Origin: Mycobacteriales bacterium
GTDB lineage: Bacteria > Actinomycetota > Actinomycetes > DATLTS01
Assembly (NCBI GenBank): GCA_035533475.1
Contig: DATLTS010000031.1
Location: 1 to 64,000 of the forward strand
Direction of reading: 5' to 3'
Length of the DNA: 64,000 nucleotides
The translations under genes were made by a program, and so were the position numbers. Within the stretch, counting starts at the first letter, position 1. Every line of letters starts with the position of its first letter. The notes under the pieces were generated by a model. The model ran no database searches. It saw only the letters and a program-made list of their open reading frames with translations, and had not been told where the DNA came from. Positions 16,457-25,338 of this stretch are shown here, in pieces.

Positions 16457-16948
16457 GTGCCCGCTCGTGGCGTCCTCTACGTGCACTCCTGCCCTCCGGT
16501 GCTGTGCCCACATGTGGAATGGGCGGTGGCCGGCGTGCTCGGCGTGCCCGTCGAGCTCGCCTGGACCCCGCAGCCGGCTGCCCCCGGAGAACTGCGCGGA
16601 GAGGCCGGCTGGCGCGGTCGGGCCGGCACGGCGGGACGTATCGCCGCCGCGTTGCGGGGCTGGACGTTGCTGCGTTTCGAGATCACCGAGGAGCCGTCCG
16701 AGGGCGGCGATGGGGAGCGGTATGCGGTCACGCCCGATCTCGGTGTCTACCGCAGCGCCATGAGCGCCAGCGGTGACGTGCTCGTGCACGAGGAACGGTT
16801 GCGGTCGCTGCTGGGGATCGGCGGCACGGCGGTGGACCTCGTCGCCGGCCTGCACCGGTTGCTCGGCCGCCCGTGGGATGACGAGCTGGAGGTGTTCCGG
16901 CACGCCGGGGCCGGATCACCGGTGCGCTGGCTGACCCAGGCCGGCTGA
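16457..16948 (+). CDS. DUF3145 family protein
   Basis: A 163-residue protein that I recognise as DUF3145 from RGVLYVHSCPPVLCPHVEWAV followed by the WTLLRFEITEEPSEG region and TPDLGVY. In Streptomyces it also neighbours the fatty-acid synthesis operon. Function is unknown. The start is GTG at 16457, five bases after AGGAGG (16446-16451); longer upstream frames lack family similarity. The gene is convergent with accD. Its stop lies in a 14-bp tandem repeat. Conservation with the FAS genes suggests a link to lipid metabolism or its control, but this is positional inference. Confidence 0.88.
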   Translation: MPARGVLYVHSCPPVLCPHVEWAVAGVLGVPVELAWTPQPAAPGELRGEAGWRGRAGTAGRIAAALRGWTLLRFEITEEPSEGGDGERYAVTPDLGVYRSAMSASGDVLVHEERLRSLLGIGGTAVDLVAGLHRLLGRPWDDELEVFRHAGAGSPVRWLTQAG

Positions 16949-16966
16949 CCCAGGCCGGCTGACCCA
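16929..16966. repeat. 14-bp tandem repeat over a stop codon
   Basis: GGCTGACCCAGGCC occurs at 16929-16942 and 16943-16956, with a partial third copy to 16966. It includes the DUF3145 stop codon and repeats in-frame-like stops downstream, and is most easily explained by replication slippage. Confidence 0.8.
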
Positions 16967-16976
16967 GCCGCCGCGG

Positions 16977-18392
16977 CTACAGCGGGATGTTCCCGTGCCG
17001 CCCCCGCGGCGCCCTGGGGTCCCCCGTGCGCAGCGCCGCGGCCAGCTCGCTGCGGGTTCGGTCCGGGTCGATGATGGCGTCGAGGACGCCGAGCTCCATC
17101 GCCCGGGTGGTGCCACCGGCGAGCTGTTCGTGCTCGACCGCGAGCTCGGCTTCGAGGCCGGCCCGCTCCCCCTCGGCAAGCTCGGCCAGCCGCCGCCGGT
17201 GCAGGATCCGGACGGCGGCGACCGCGCCCATCACGGCGACCTCGGCGCCCGGCCAGGCCAGTACCTTCGTCGCACCGAGCGAGCGCGAGTTCATCGCGAT
17301 GTACGCGCCGCCATAGGCCTTGCGGGTGACGACGGTTACCCGCGGCACGACCGCCTCGGCGAACGCGTGCAGCAGCTTCGCGCCGCGCCGGACCACCCCG
17401 TCCCATTCCTGCCCGACCCCGGGCAGGTAGCCCGGCACGTCGACCAGAACGACGAGCGGCAGCCCGAGGCTGTCGCACATCCGGACGAAGCGCGCGCCCT
17501 TCTCGGCCGCGGTGGCGTCGAGGCAGCCACCGAGCCGGAGCGGGTTGTTGGCGATCACACCGACGGCCCGGCCGCCGAACCGACCGAGGGTCGTGACGAG
17601 GTTCGCCCCCCACCTGGGGTGCAGTTCTACGCCGGGGGCGTCGAGCACGGTGTCGACGACCGGATGCACGTCGTAGGCGCGGCGCGCTGATGCGGGCAGC
17701 AGTCCGCGAAATCGGCGGTCGTCGACCACCCCGAGCGCACCCGGCCGGCCGAGCAGGCCGACGAGCCGGCGGGCCGACGCGCAGGCCGCGTCGTCGGTGT
17801 CCGACACCAGGTGGACGACTCCGCTGCGCCGGCCGTGGGGTTCCGGGCCGCCTAGTCGCAGCATGTCGACATCCTCGCCGGTGACGCTGCGCACCACGTC
17901 CGGGCCGGTGACGAAGATCCGCCCCGCCGGGCCGAGGATGACGACGTCGGTGAGGGCGGGTCCGTAGGCCGCCCCGCCGGCGGCCGGCCCGAGCACCACG
18001 GAGATCTGCGGGATCCGCCCGGAGGCCCGGGTCATCGCCGCGAAGACGCGGCCGACCCCGTCGAGGGACGCGACACCTTCGGCCAGCCGTGCCCCCCCGG
18101 AGTGCCAGAGCCCGACGATCGGCGCGCCCTGGGCGAGCGCGAGGTCGTAGGCCGCGCAGACGGTCGCGCATCCCTCCCGCCCCAGGGCGCCGCCCTGGAT
18201 CGACGGCTCGGCGGCGAACACGACCGCGTCGACGCCGTCCATTCGGCCGAGGCCGGCGACCACGCCGCTGCCCGGCGTGTCCCAGATCGGCCGGAGCGAT
18301 CCCTCGTCGCAGGCGGCGGCGAGACGGCTGTGCGCGGAGCGTGGGTCGGCGCCGCGACCGAGCAGCGCGGCCCCCGGCAGGGTGGCCGTCAC
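16977..18392 (-). CDS. accD: Acyl-CoA carboxylase beta (carboxyltransferase) subunit
   Basis: A 471-residue carboxyltransferase that moves CO2 from carboxybiotin to acetyl- or propionyl-CoA, giving malonyl-CoA for the FAS enzymes encoded upstream. Oxyanion and CoA-site segments are present: GPAAGGAAYGPA in the N-half, and DVPGYLPGVGQE plus TRKAYGGAYIAM in the C-half. It ends with the typical RGRHGNIPL. Its start overlaps the fabF stop by four bases, placing it last in the fasR-fabD-fabH-acpP-fabF-accD order, equivalent to accD6 in the mycobacterial FAS-II operon. The biotinylated alpha subunit is not in this window. Confidence 0.93.
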   Translation of the reverse strand: MTATLPGAALLGRGADPRSAHSRLAAACDEGSLRPIWDTPGSGVVAGLGRMDGVDAVVFAAEPSIQGGALGREGCATVCAAYDLALAQGAPIVGLWHSGGARLAEGVASLDGVGRVFAAMTRASGRIPQISVVLGPAAGGAAYGPALTDVVILGPAGRIFVTGPDVVRSVTGEDVDMLRLGGPEPHGRRSGVVHLVSDTDDAACASARRLVGLLGRPGALGVVDDRRFRGLLPASARRAYDVHPVVDTVLDAPGVELHPRWGANLVTTLGRFGGRAVGVIANNPLRLGGCLDATAAEKGARFVRMCDSLGLPLVVLVDVPGYLPGVGQEWDGVVRRGAKLLHAFAEAVVPRVTVVTRKAYGGAYIAMNSRSLGATKVLAWPGAEVAVMGAVAAVRILHRRRLAELAEGERAGLEAELAVEHEQLAGGTTRAMELGVLDAIIDPDRTRSELAAALRTGDPRAPRGRHGNIPL

Positions 18393-19621
18393 CCGGCCGG
18401 CCGGAACAGCAGGCTGACGTTGTGCCCCCCGAAGCCGAACGAGTTCGACAGGGCGGCCGCCCCCGGCGGTAACGATCGCGGGTCGACCCGCACGAGGTCG
18501 AGGTCGATCTCGTCGTCCGGGTCGTCGAGGTTGCGGATCGCCGGTGCCCGCCCATCGCGGAGCGCGAGGATCGTCGCGATGGCCTCCACCGCCCCGGCCG
18601 CGCCGAGCAGGTGACCGGTCATGGATTTCGTGGCGCTGACGACCGCGCGGTCGGCGCCGGCGCCCAGCGCGGAGCGGATCGCCCGGGCTTCCGCGACGTC
18701 GCCGATCGGCGTCGATGTCGCGTGCGCGTTGACGTGCCCGACGTCGCCGGGCGCCGCCTCGGCGTCGGCCAGGGCCAGGCTCATCGCCCGGGCCGCACCG
18801 CGGCCCGTGGGCTCCGGCGCGGCGACGTGGTGGGCATCCGCGGTGATGCCCGCCCCGGCGAGCTCGGCGTAGACCGGCTGCCCCCGGGCAGCGGCGTGCT
18901 CGGCGGATTCGAGGACGAGAACCCCGGCCCCCTCACCGAGGACGAAGCCGTCGCGGGCCTTGTCGTAGGGCCGGGAGGCACGGTCCGGCTCGTCGTTGCG
19001 GATCGACAGCGCCCGCATCGCCGCGAAACCGGCGATCGGCAGCGCATGGATCGCCGCTTCGGTGCCCCCCGCGACGACCACGTCCGCCCGGCCGGCCCGG
19101 ATCAGGTCGAGCCCGAGCGCGATCGCCTCGGCGCCGGACGCGCAGGCGGACACCGGGGCGTGCACCCCGGCCCGGGCCCCGAGCGCCAAACCGACGGTGG
19201 CCGCGGGGCCGTTGGGCATGAGCATCGGCACCGTGTGCGGGGAGACCCGGCGGGGCCCGAGCTCGCGGAGCACATCGTACTGGGCGAGCAGTGTCAGCAC
19301 CCCGCCGATGCCGGAGGCGATCACAACCGCGAGTCGTTCCGGTTCCGCCTCCGGGCTCCCGGCGTCGGTCCAGGCCTCCCGGGCCGCGAGCAGCGCCAGC
19401 TGCTGGGACCGGTCGAGCGTGCGTGCTTCCACCCGGTCGAGCCGTTCGAGCGGCTCGACCGCGACCGGTGCGGCGATCCGGACCGGCAGGTCAGCGACCC
19501 AGTCGGTGTCCAGGGCCCGGACGCCGGACGCGCCGGCGAGCAGGGCGGCCCAGGTGGAGGGGGCGTCCGGGCCGATCGGCGTGAATGCGCCGAGGCCGGT
19601 GACGGCGACCGCGCGGGTCAC
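18389..19621 (-). CDS. fabF: Beta-ketoacyl-ACP synthase II (KAS II)
   Basis: A 410-residue condensing enzyme that elongates acyl-ACP with malonyl-ACP. The Cys-His-His triad is visible: Cys160 in VSACASGAEAI, His in NAHATSTPIGD and His in GHLLGAAGAVE, with the C-terminal NSFGFGGHN loop. GTG start at 19621 overlaps the acpP stop in GTGA, and its end overlaps the accD start by four bases, so acpP-fabF-accD are translationally coupled. Length and motifs are standard for FabF. Confidence 0.96.
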   Translation of the reverse strand: MTRAVAVTGLGAFTPIGPDAPSTWAALLAGASGVRALDTDWVADLPVRIAAPVAVEPLERLDRVEARTLDRSQQLALLAAREAWTDAGSPEAEPERLAVVIASGIGGVLTLLAQYDVLRELGPRRVSPHTVPMLMPNGPAATVGLALGARAGVHAPVSACASGAEAIALGLDLIRAGRADVVVAGGTEAAIHALPIAGFAAMRALSIRNDEPDRASRPYDKARDGFVLGEGAGVLVLESAEHAAARGQPVYAELAGAGITADAHHVAAPEPTGRGAARAMSLALADAEAAPGDVGHVNAHATSTPIGDVAEARAIRSALGAGADRAVVSATKSMTGHLLGAAGAVEAIATILALRDGRAPAIRNLDDPDDEIDLDLVRVDPRSLPPGAAALSNSFGFGGHNVSLLFRPAG

Positions 19622-19866
19622 GCCGAGACGCTGGAACGGCTGATGTAGGACACGGCGTCCCCGACGGTGCGCAGGTCCTTGACGTCGTCGTCCGGGATCC
19701 GGACGTCGAAGCGCTCTTCGGCCGCGACCACGATCTCGACCATGGACAGCGAGTCGATGTCGAGGTCGTCGCTGAACGCCGCCTCCACGACGACCCGGTC
19801 GGCGGGGACTCCGGTGATCTCGTGCACGATCTCGGCGAGCCCGGTGAGGATCTCCTGTTGCGACAT
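19618..19866 (-). CDS. acpP: Acyl carrier protein
   Basis: An 82-residue acidic carrier of the type II fatty-acid system. Ser39 in DIDSLSMVE is the 4'-phosphopantetheine attachment site. ATG at 19866 is preceded by AGGAAGG. It lies 28 bp downstream of fabH and its TGA overlaps the fabF GTG start. Its size, charge and position between fabH and fabF match actinobacterial AcpP. Confidence 0.97.
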   Translation of the reverse strand: MSQQEILTGLAEIVHEITGVPADRVVVEAAFSDDLDIDSLSMVEIVVAAEERFDVRIPDDDVKDLRTVGDAVSYISRSSVSA

Positions 19867-19894
19867 TTCGATGCCTTCCTGTTGGGTGTTGCGG

Positions 19895-20851
19895 TCAGGG
19901 AACGCGGACGACCTGTCCGGCGTAACTGAGGCCGGCCCCGAAGGCCAGCAGAAGCGCGAGGCTGCCGGCCGGCAGCTGACCGTCGGCGAGCAGCCGGCAG
20001 AGCGCGAGGGGCACCGAGGCCGCGGAGGTGTTCCCGGCCTCGACGATGTCCCGGGCAACGACCGCGCGCGGCGCGTCGAGGGCCCGCGCCAGGGCTTCGA
20101 TGACCCGCAGGTTGGCCTGGTGCGGGACGATCGCCGAAAGGTCGCCGGGGGCGATCCCGGCGAGTTCGCAGGCCTGGCGGGCCACCGGCGCGAGCGCGGA
20201 CGTCGCCCAGCGGTAAACCGGCTGGCCGTCCATCTGCAGGAATCGCCCGTCGGCGGGGACGCCGATCAGGCCCGCCCGTCCGCCGTCGCTGCCCCAGGCC
20301 ACCGGCCCGATCCCGGGCTGCTCTGCCGGCCCGACGACCGCGGCCGCAGCCCCGTCGCCGAACAGAATGGCCGTGGACCGGTCTTCCCAGTCGACCCAGT
20401 CGGACATGCGTTCGGACCCGATCACGACAGCGTGCCGGGCGGAGCCACCGCGCACCGCGTCGGCGGCGACCGACAGCGCGTAGCAGAAGCCGCCACAAGC
20501 CGCGTTGATGTCGAAGGCGGCGATCCCGTTGACGCCCAGCAGGTGAGCCACCTGCGGTGCGCCGCCGGGGATCGGCGTCGCCATGGTGCAGGTCGCGAGC
20601 ACGAGGAGGTCGACGTCCGCCGGCGCGAGCCCGGACTCGGCGATCGCCTTCCCAGCCGCCGCGGCGGCCATCGCCACCACGCTCTCGCCCGGGCCGGCGA
20701 TCCGCCGTGAGCTGATCCCGGTGCGGCTGCGGATCCACCCGTCGCTGGTGTCGAGGCGACCGGCGAGCTCGAGGTTGGTGACAACCCGGGTCGGCCGATA
20801 GTCGCCGAGACCGAGCAGCCGGGTGTGCGGCGCCCCGGCGCTGACCCTCAC
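19895..20851 (-). CDS. fabH: Beta-ketoacyl-ACP synthase III (KAS III)
   Basis: A 318-residue enzyme that starts fatty-acid chains by condensing an acyl-CoA primer with malonyl-ACP. Catalytic Cys119 is in NAACGGFCY, His is in VPHQANLRV and Asn is in EAGNTSAAS, so the triad is complete. The GTG start at 20851 overlaps the fabD stop in GTGA. A much longer frame runs upstream through fabD but has no similarity there. Actinobacterial FabH often prefers branched primers, which is family knowledge and not visible here. Confidence 0.96.
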   Translation of the reverse strand: MRVSAGAPHTRLLGLGDYRPTRVVTNLELAGRLDTSDGWIRSRTGISSRRIAGPGESVVAMAAAAAGKAIAESGLAPADVDLLVLATCTMATPIPGGAPQVAHLLGVNGIAAFDINAACGGFCYALSVAADAVRGGSARHAVVIGSERMSDWVDWEDRSTAILFGDGAAAAVVGPAEQPGIGPVAWGSDGGRAGLIGVPADGRFLQMDGQPVYRWATSALAPVARQACELAGIAPGDLSAIVPHQANLRVIEALARALDAPRAVVARDIVEAGNTSAASVPLALCRLLADGQLPAGSLALLLAFGAGLSYAGQVVRVP

Positions 20852-22068
20852 AGCCCGACCGGCTCGGGGTGCAGCCGGGCGAGCGGTTGGCCGGGGCCCA
20901 CCGGGTCGCCGTCCTCGGCGAGCCATTCGAGGAGAACCCCGCCGTGCGCGCTTGCGACCGGCACGGTTTCCCGCCGGGCCTCGACCGACCCGACGACCGA
21001 CCCGACGTCGAGCCGGGTCCCGGGGACGAGCGGATCGGGGCGGAAGGTGCCGCCGAGCGGGGCGACGACGACCCGCCAGGCCGGACCGGGCTCCCCGCGC
21101 ACGCCGCGGTGGGATTCGATCAGACCGTCGGCGGCCGCCAGGTCCTCCGGGGTCCGGATGGCGAGGGTCACGACATCGGGGAGTGCTCGGCGGATCAGCC
21201 CGGTGAGGGTCCCGGCCGGCGGGAGCTCGAGCACCGCGGTGACCCCGAGGGCGCCGAGGGTGGCCATGCAGGCGTCCCAACGGACCGGGGCGCTGACCTG
21301 CGCGATCAGCCGCCCGAGGAGCTCGGGCCCGGAGGTGACCACCGCGCCGTCGGCGTTCGACACGACGGGGATCCGTGGATCGGCGACCGGCAGCGCGCCC
21401 GCCAGGTGCTCGAGGGTCCGCCGGGCGGGCTCCATAGCCGCGGTGTGGAAGGCCCCGGCTACGGCGAGCCGGCGGAGCCGGGCCCGGGCCGGCGGGTCGG
21501 CGGCAAGCTCGTCGAGAGCGGTGACCGGGCCGGCGGCGACGACCTGTCCGGCGCCGTTGACATTGGCCGCGATCAGGCCGAGCCGGGCGAGGGCCCCGGC
21601 CACCTCGTCGGGGTCTCCACCGAGGATCGCGGTCATCCCGGTGGGCGTCAGCGCGGCGGCGGCGGCCATCGCCCGGCCGCGGGCTGCGACCAGCCCCAGC
21701 GCGGTGTCGTCGCTGAGTGCACCGGACAGGGCGGCCGCCGTCAGCTCGCCGACGCTGTGCCCGGAAACGGCACCGAGACCTTCCGGCCAGTCCGGTGCAC
21801 CGAGCTCCGCGGCGACCGCGAGGGCGCTGGCCACGAGCAACGGCTGGGCCACCGAGGTGTCGCGGATCTCCTCGTCGCCGGCCACCGTTCCGGCCCGGCG
21901 CAGGTCTACGCCGGTGAGCGCGCTCGCCCAGTCCAGTCGGGTGGCGACCCCGGGGAGTTCGAGCCACGGGTCGAGGAAGCCCGGGGTCTGGGCGCCTTGC
22001 CCCGGGCAGACGATGGCGAGCACAGGGTCCAGCCCATCGGACCTGGCGTGCCGGGGCAACCTCGACAC
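20848..22068 (-). CDS. fabD: Malonyl-CoA:ACP transacylase fused to a biotinyl/lipoyl-like domain
   Basis: The N-terminal 315 residues are a normal FabD: PGQGAQTPGF, nucleophile Ser105 in SGHSVGE, His208 in AGAFHT and the GTLTGLIRRALP segment. It charges ACP with malonate. Typical FabD would end near residue 316. Here residues about 331-402 form a domain resembling biotinyl/lipoyl carriers (VVAPLGGTF..., VEARRETVPVASAHGGVLLEW, DGDPVGPGQPLARL), but the acceptor motif EAMKM reads EARRE, so the modified Lys is Arg (366). Homology suggests the start could be GTG 22023 rather than 22068. It is GTGA-coupled to fabH. Confidence 0.92.
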   Translation of the reverse strand: MSRLPRHARSDGLDPVLAIVCPGQGAQTPGFLDPWLELPGVATRLDWASALTGVDLRRAGTVAGDEEIRDTSVAQPLLVASALAVAAELGAPDWPEGLGAVSGHSVGELTAAALSGALSDDTALGLVAARGRAMAAAAALTPTGMTAILGGDPDEVAGALARLGLIAANVNGAGQVVAAGPVTALDELAADPPARARLRRLAVAGAFHTAAMEPARRTLEHLAGALPVADPRIPVVSNADGAVVTSGPELLGRLIAQVSAPVRWDACMATLGALGVTAVLELPPAGTLTGLIRRALPDVVTLAIRTPEDLAAADGLIESHRGVRGEPGPAWRVVVAPLGGTFRPDPLVPGTRLDVGSVVGSVEARRETVPVASAHGGVLLEWLAEDGDPVGPGQPLARLHPEPVGL

Positions 22069-22101
22069 CCACGAAGTCGAGCGAGGCTCTTTGGAGGTTT
22101 C

Positions 22102-23256
22102 CTACAAAACTGGCTTCTCGCCCGCCAGCCGGCCGAAGGCCAGGGCCAGCCGCAGGACGAATGCGGAACGAGGGTCCGAGGGGGAGTGCCCGGTGATCTC
22201 GGCCGACCGGCGGAGCCGGTAACGCACGGTATTCGGATGCACGAACAGCAGGCGGGCGGTGGCCTCGAGGGAGCCGGCGGATTCCAGATAGGCCGCCACG
22301 GTGTCTAAGAGGTGGCCGCCGGCGTCGGCCAACGGGGTGTAGACCTCCTCCAGGAGCGCCGTGACCGCCCCCGGGTCCCCGGCCAACGCCCGCTCGGCGA
22401 GCAACTCGGTCGCGGGAACGGGACGGGGGGCCCCGGGCCAGGCGGCGGCCGCCCGGAGCCCGCCGATCGCCGCGGCGGCCGAGGTCTCGGCCGTGGCCAG
22501 GTCGCTCACCGTGGGTCCGAGAACCACCGGTCCGTCGCCGAACTCGCCGGCCAGCAGGTCGGCCGCTCCGACCGGGTCGGCGGCGCCGACGATCACCACC
22601 AGCCGATCTCCCTGGAACCCGCCGAGGGCGTAGGCCCCGGCCCGGCGGGCCGCCCGCGCGATCGCGTCGAGGACGGCTTCCGGCTCGCCGGCCGGGGCGT
22701 GCCCGGCGAGCACCGCCACCGGGGTCCCGGCGCTCCAGCCGAGGGCCGCGGCCCGGGAGAGCAGGCCGGCGTCGGCCTCGCCCCGGAGCACCGCGTCGAC
22801 CACCAGGGCCTCGAGCCGGGCGTCCCAGGCGCCGCGCTCTTCGGCGGTCCGGGCGTAAACGAGGGCGGTGGCGAAGGCGATCTCCCGGGAGTAGCGGAGC
22901 ACGGCGACGCGGAGCAGGGCCTCGTCGCCCGGCGCCGCCAGGGTGGCGACGTGCTCCTCGATCGTGTCGATCGCGGCCCGGACCAGTTCGACGGTCTGCT
23001 GCAACGTCACCGATCTCGCCAACGCGCGGGGGGCGGTGCCGAATACATCGCCCGGCAGGCCGGTCCCTGGGGAGGGTCGGCGCAACCAGACGACGAAGCT
23101 GGCGATCCCGGCCTGCACGACGAGGCCGACCCAGGCCCGCTGGTCGGCGGGCATGGCCCGAAACCACGGCAGCGTCGCGTCCATCCGGGTGACCGCCTGG
23201 GTCGCGATCTTCCCGGCGGCCCGCTCGATTCGACGGGCGGTGCCGGCGGCGGTCAT
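22102..23256 (-). CDS. fasR: FAS operon transcriptional activator, PucR/CdaR family (FasR)
   Basis: A 384-residue regulator with a central GGDEF-like/CdaR region and a C-terminal PucR-type helix-turn-helix (SLEATARLLFVHPNTVRYRL, then RRSAEITG). In Streptomyces the orthologue sits immediately upstream of fabD and activates the operon; the same arrangement is seen here, with 33-78 bp to the fabD start depending on which start is used. GTG or ATG start near 23256. It is divergent from the PHP-domain gene with about 50 bp between them, so that short region must hold both promoters. Confidence 0.92.
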   Translation of the reverse strand: MTAAGTARRIERAAGKIATQAVTRMDATLPWFRAMPADQRAWVGLVVQAGIASFVVWLRRPSPGTGLPGDVFGTAPRALARSVTLQQTVELVRAAIDTIEEHVATLAAPGDEALLRVAVLRYSREIAFATALVYARTAEERGAWDARLEALVVDAVLRGEADAGLLSRAAALGWSAGTPVAVLAGHAPAGEPEAVLDAIARAARRAGAYALGGFQGDRLVVIVGAADPVGAADLLAGEFGDGPVVLGPTVSDLATAETSAAAAIGGLRAAAAWPGAPRPVPATELLAERALAGDPGAVTALLEEVYTPLADAGGHLLDTVAAYLESAGSLEATARLLFVHPNTVRYRLRRSAEITGHSPSDPRSAFVLRLALAFGRLAGEKPVL

Positions 23257-23305
23257 CGGCCCCCTCCCTGGCGTGGCTGCGCCCGTAGTGCATCACGATC
23301 TGAGG

Positions 23306-24352
23306 ATGACCCCACGCCGGGACCCGGTGGCCGACCTGCGGCGGATCGCCTTCCTGCTCGAGCGGGCGCAGGAACCGACCTACCGGGTACGGGCCTTCCG
23401 CCGGGCCGCGGCGGCGGTCGCCGGACTGGGGGCGGACGAGCTGGACAGCCGGCTGGGGCTGGGGTCGCTAACCGAGTTGCCCGGAATCGGCGAGGTCACC
23501 GCCCGGTGCGTGCAGGAATCCGCCGCCGGCGAGGTCCCGGTCTACCTCCGCCGCCTCGAGGCCACCGGGGGACGCCCGGTCGCCGAGGGGGGAGCCGAGC
23601 TCCGGCAGGCGTTGCGCGGCGACCTCCATACGCACTCCGACTGGTCCGACGGCGGCAGCCCGATCGCCGAGATGGCCGGGGCCGCCCGCGATCTGGGGCA
23701 CGGCTACCTCGCCCTGACCGACCACTCGCCCCGGCTGACGGTGGCCCGCGGGTTGTCTCCGCAGCGGCTCCGCGAGCAACTGCGGGTCGTCGCCGGGTTG
23801 AACGAAAAGCTTGCCCCGTTCCGGATTCTCACCGGGATCGAGGTCGACATACTCGACGACGGCGGGCTGGACCAGGAGCCGGAACTGCTCGACCGGCTCG
23901 ACGTCGTCGTGGCCAGCGTGCACTCGAAGCTACGGATGCCGGCCGCCGAGATGACCCGGCGGATGGTCGTCGCGATCGCCAACCCGCGGGTCGACGTGCT
24001 CGGGCACTGCACCGGCCGGCTGATCGTCGGGCGCGGTCGCCCCGAGTCGGCGTTCGACGCTGAGCTCGTCTTCGAGGCCTGCCGCCGATTCGGCGTCGCG
24101 GTGGAGGTGAACAGCCGCCCGGAGCGTCTCGACCCGCCGAAGCGGCTGCTGCGGTTGGCGGTCGAGGCCGGCTGCCTGGTCGCCATCGACACCGACGCGC
24201 ACGCGCCCGGCCAGCTCGACTGGCAGCCCTACGGCTGCGAGCGGGCGGCTGCCTGCGGGGTGCCGGCGGACCTCGTGGTCAACTCGTGGCCGGCCGACCG
24301 GCTGCTCGCCTGGACGGCGCGGGCGTCCGACTCAGGAGCTGCTCCGGGGTGA
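23306..24352 (+). CDS. HhH plus PHP-domain hydrolase, PolX C-terminal type
   Basis: A 348-residue protein with a helix-hairpin-helix region (about 12-85, LPGIGEVTARC) and a PHP phosphoesterase domain (about 105-335). Metal ligands appear in DLHTHSDWSDG, LTDHS, GIEVDIL, ASVHSK, LGHCTGR and IDTDAHAPGQL. It corresponds to the 3' part of bacterial PolX without the polymerase core, so a nuclease or phosphatase role in DNA repair is likely. The ATG at 23306 follows TGAGG and is where family similarity begins. Its 3' end overlaps the convergent gene by 21 bp. Confidence 0.9.
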   Translation: MTPRRDPVADLRRIAFLLERAQEPTYRVRAFRRAAAAVAGLGADELDSRLGLGSLTELPGIGEVTARCVQESAAGEVPVYLRRLEATGGRPVAEGGAELRQALRGDLHTHSDWSDGGSPIAEMAGAARDLGHGYLALTDHSPRLTVARGLSPQRLREQLRVVAGLNEKLAPFRILTGIEVDILDDGGLDQEPELLDRLDVVVASVHSKLRMPAAEMTRRMVVAIANPRVDVLGHCTGRLIVGRGRPESAFDAELVFEACRRFGVAVEVNSRPERLDPPKRLLRLAVEAGCLVAIDTDAHAPGQLDWQPYGCERAAACGVPADLVVNSWPADRLLAWTARASDSGAAPG

Positions 24353-25177
24353 CGGGATGAGCTCACGGAGCGGGAGCACGAGGGCATCGGTGAGGTTGTC
24401 GTCGACCGTATCGGCGACGAGGAGGGCGCAGGCCGCGTCGAGGCACAGGGCAAGCACCTGTTGCTCGGCGTCGGGGTCCTGGCGCACCCGACCGGCGGGT
24501 GGGCAGGTCAGGCAGATCCGGCCGATGCCCTGTGCCCCGCTGCGTCGGACCAGCATCCACAACCGCCGGCGAGACGTCAGGCAGGCGGCCTGCCAGGTCT
24601 CGTCCCGGGCCGCCTCCCGGACCCGGTCGTCGAAGCGCCCGGCTCGCTCCTTGAGGGTGCTGAACAGTTCCGCGGCCGCGGCGTCGTGGCAGCGGGTGGC
24701 AAGCAGCGGAAGCGTCGCGAGCACCGATTTCACCTGGGCCGCGTTCGGGCCCAGGTCCGGCTCGTCGACCGCGCTCACCGGGTAGACCGAACGCCAGGCC
24801 CGCATCAGGGCGAGGTACTCACCCCGGCTGAGGATCGGCCGGGCGTAGGCACCGGCGATCGCGTCGCGAACCGCCTTGAGGGCGACGGTCGTGACCTGCG
24901 GGTCGACACTGATGTAGTGCTCCTCGCCGGCGAGGTCGTCGGCGAACAACGCCTGGACCGCCTCGAAAGCGGCGAGGACCTCGAGGACGAGCGGGCTGTC
25001 GGCGTCCAGGGCCCGGCTGCGGGCGTCGGCGAGATAGACCGTGTTGTGCCACCCCGCGGCCAGCGCCGGAAGCTCGGCGTCGGTGACGTGCGGCAACTGG
25101 GCGAGCACGCCGAGGATCTCCGCGAGGTTGGGGTGTTCCTCGAGCGAGCTGGGGGCGGAGCGTCGCCGAACTGCCAT
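24332..25177 (-). CDS. Conserved alpha-helical protein, unknown function
   Basis: A 281-residue protein without signal peptide or membrane segments, predicted largely helical (Ala/Leu/Asp-rich). The start at 25177 is supported by CAGGAGGCACG immediately upstream; a longer frame to 25318 is unlikely. It has a small number of Cys (CLTSRRR, CLTCPPAG, CLDAACALL), and CLTCPP could contribute to metal binding. I recognise no family. It lies between a PHP repair protein and aceE, convergent with the former by 21 bp and downstream of the latter. Confidence 0.75.
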   Translation of the reverse strand: MAVRRRSAPSSLEEHPNLAEILGVLAQLPHVTDAELPALAAGWHNTVYLADARSRALDADSPLVLEVLAAFEAVQALFADDLAGEEHYISVDPQVTTVALKAVRDAIAGAYARPILSRGEYLALMRAWRSVYPVSAVDEPDLGPNAAQVKSVLATLPLLATRCHDAAAAELFSTLKERAGRFDDRVREAARDETWQAACLTSRRRLWMLVRRSGAQGIGRICLTCPPAGRVRQDPDAEQQVLALCLDAACALLVADTVDDNLTDALVLPLRELIPSPRSSS

Positions 25178-25338
25178 CGTGCCTCCTGTGCCGGAGACCA
25201 TCGTGGGAGATGCCGGAGCCCGCTGACGGCAACTTGTCCCGACTCGCCCGAAAACCGCCCGGTCGGGCCACCCGGCATCCCCCGACCGGGCCATGTCCGG
25301 CGCCGCGCGGCTGGGCAATCGCTCCGGGGAGGAGCCCG

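Noticed and set aside
19895-23296. A 1133-codon leftward open frame
   Set aside because: Only its last 318 codons (FabH) have family similarity; the remainder is antiphase to fabD and fasR and rich in Arg/Gly as expected of a shadow frame.
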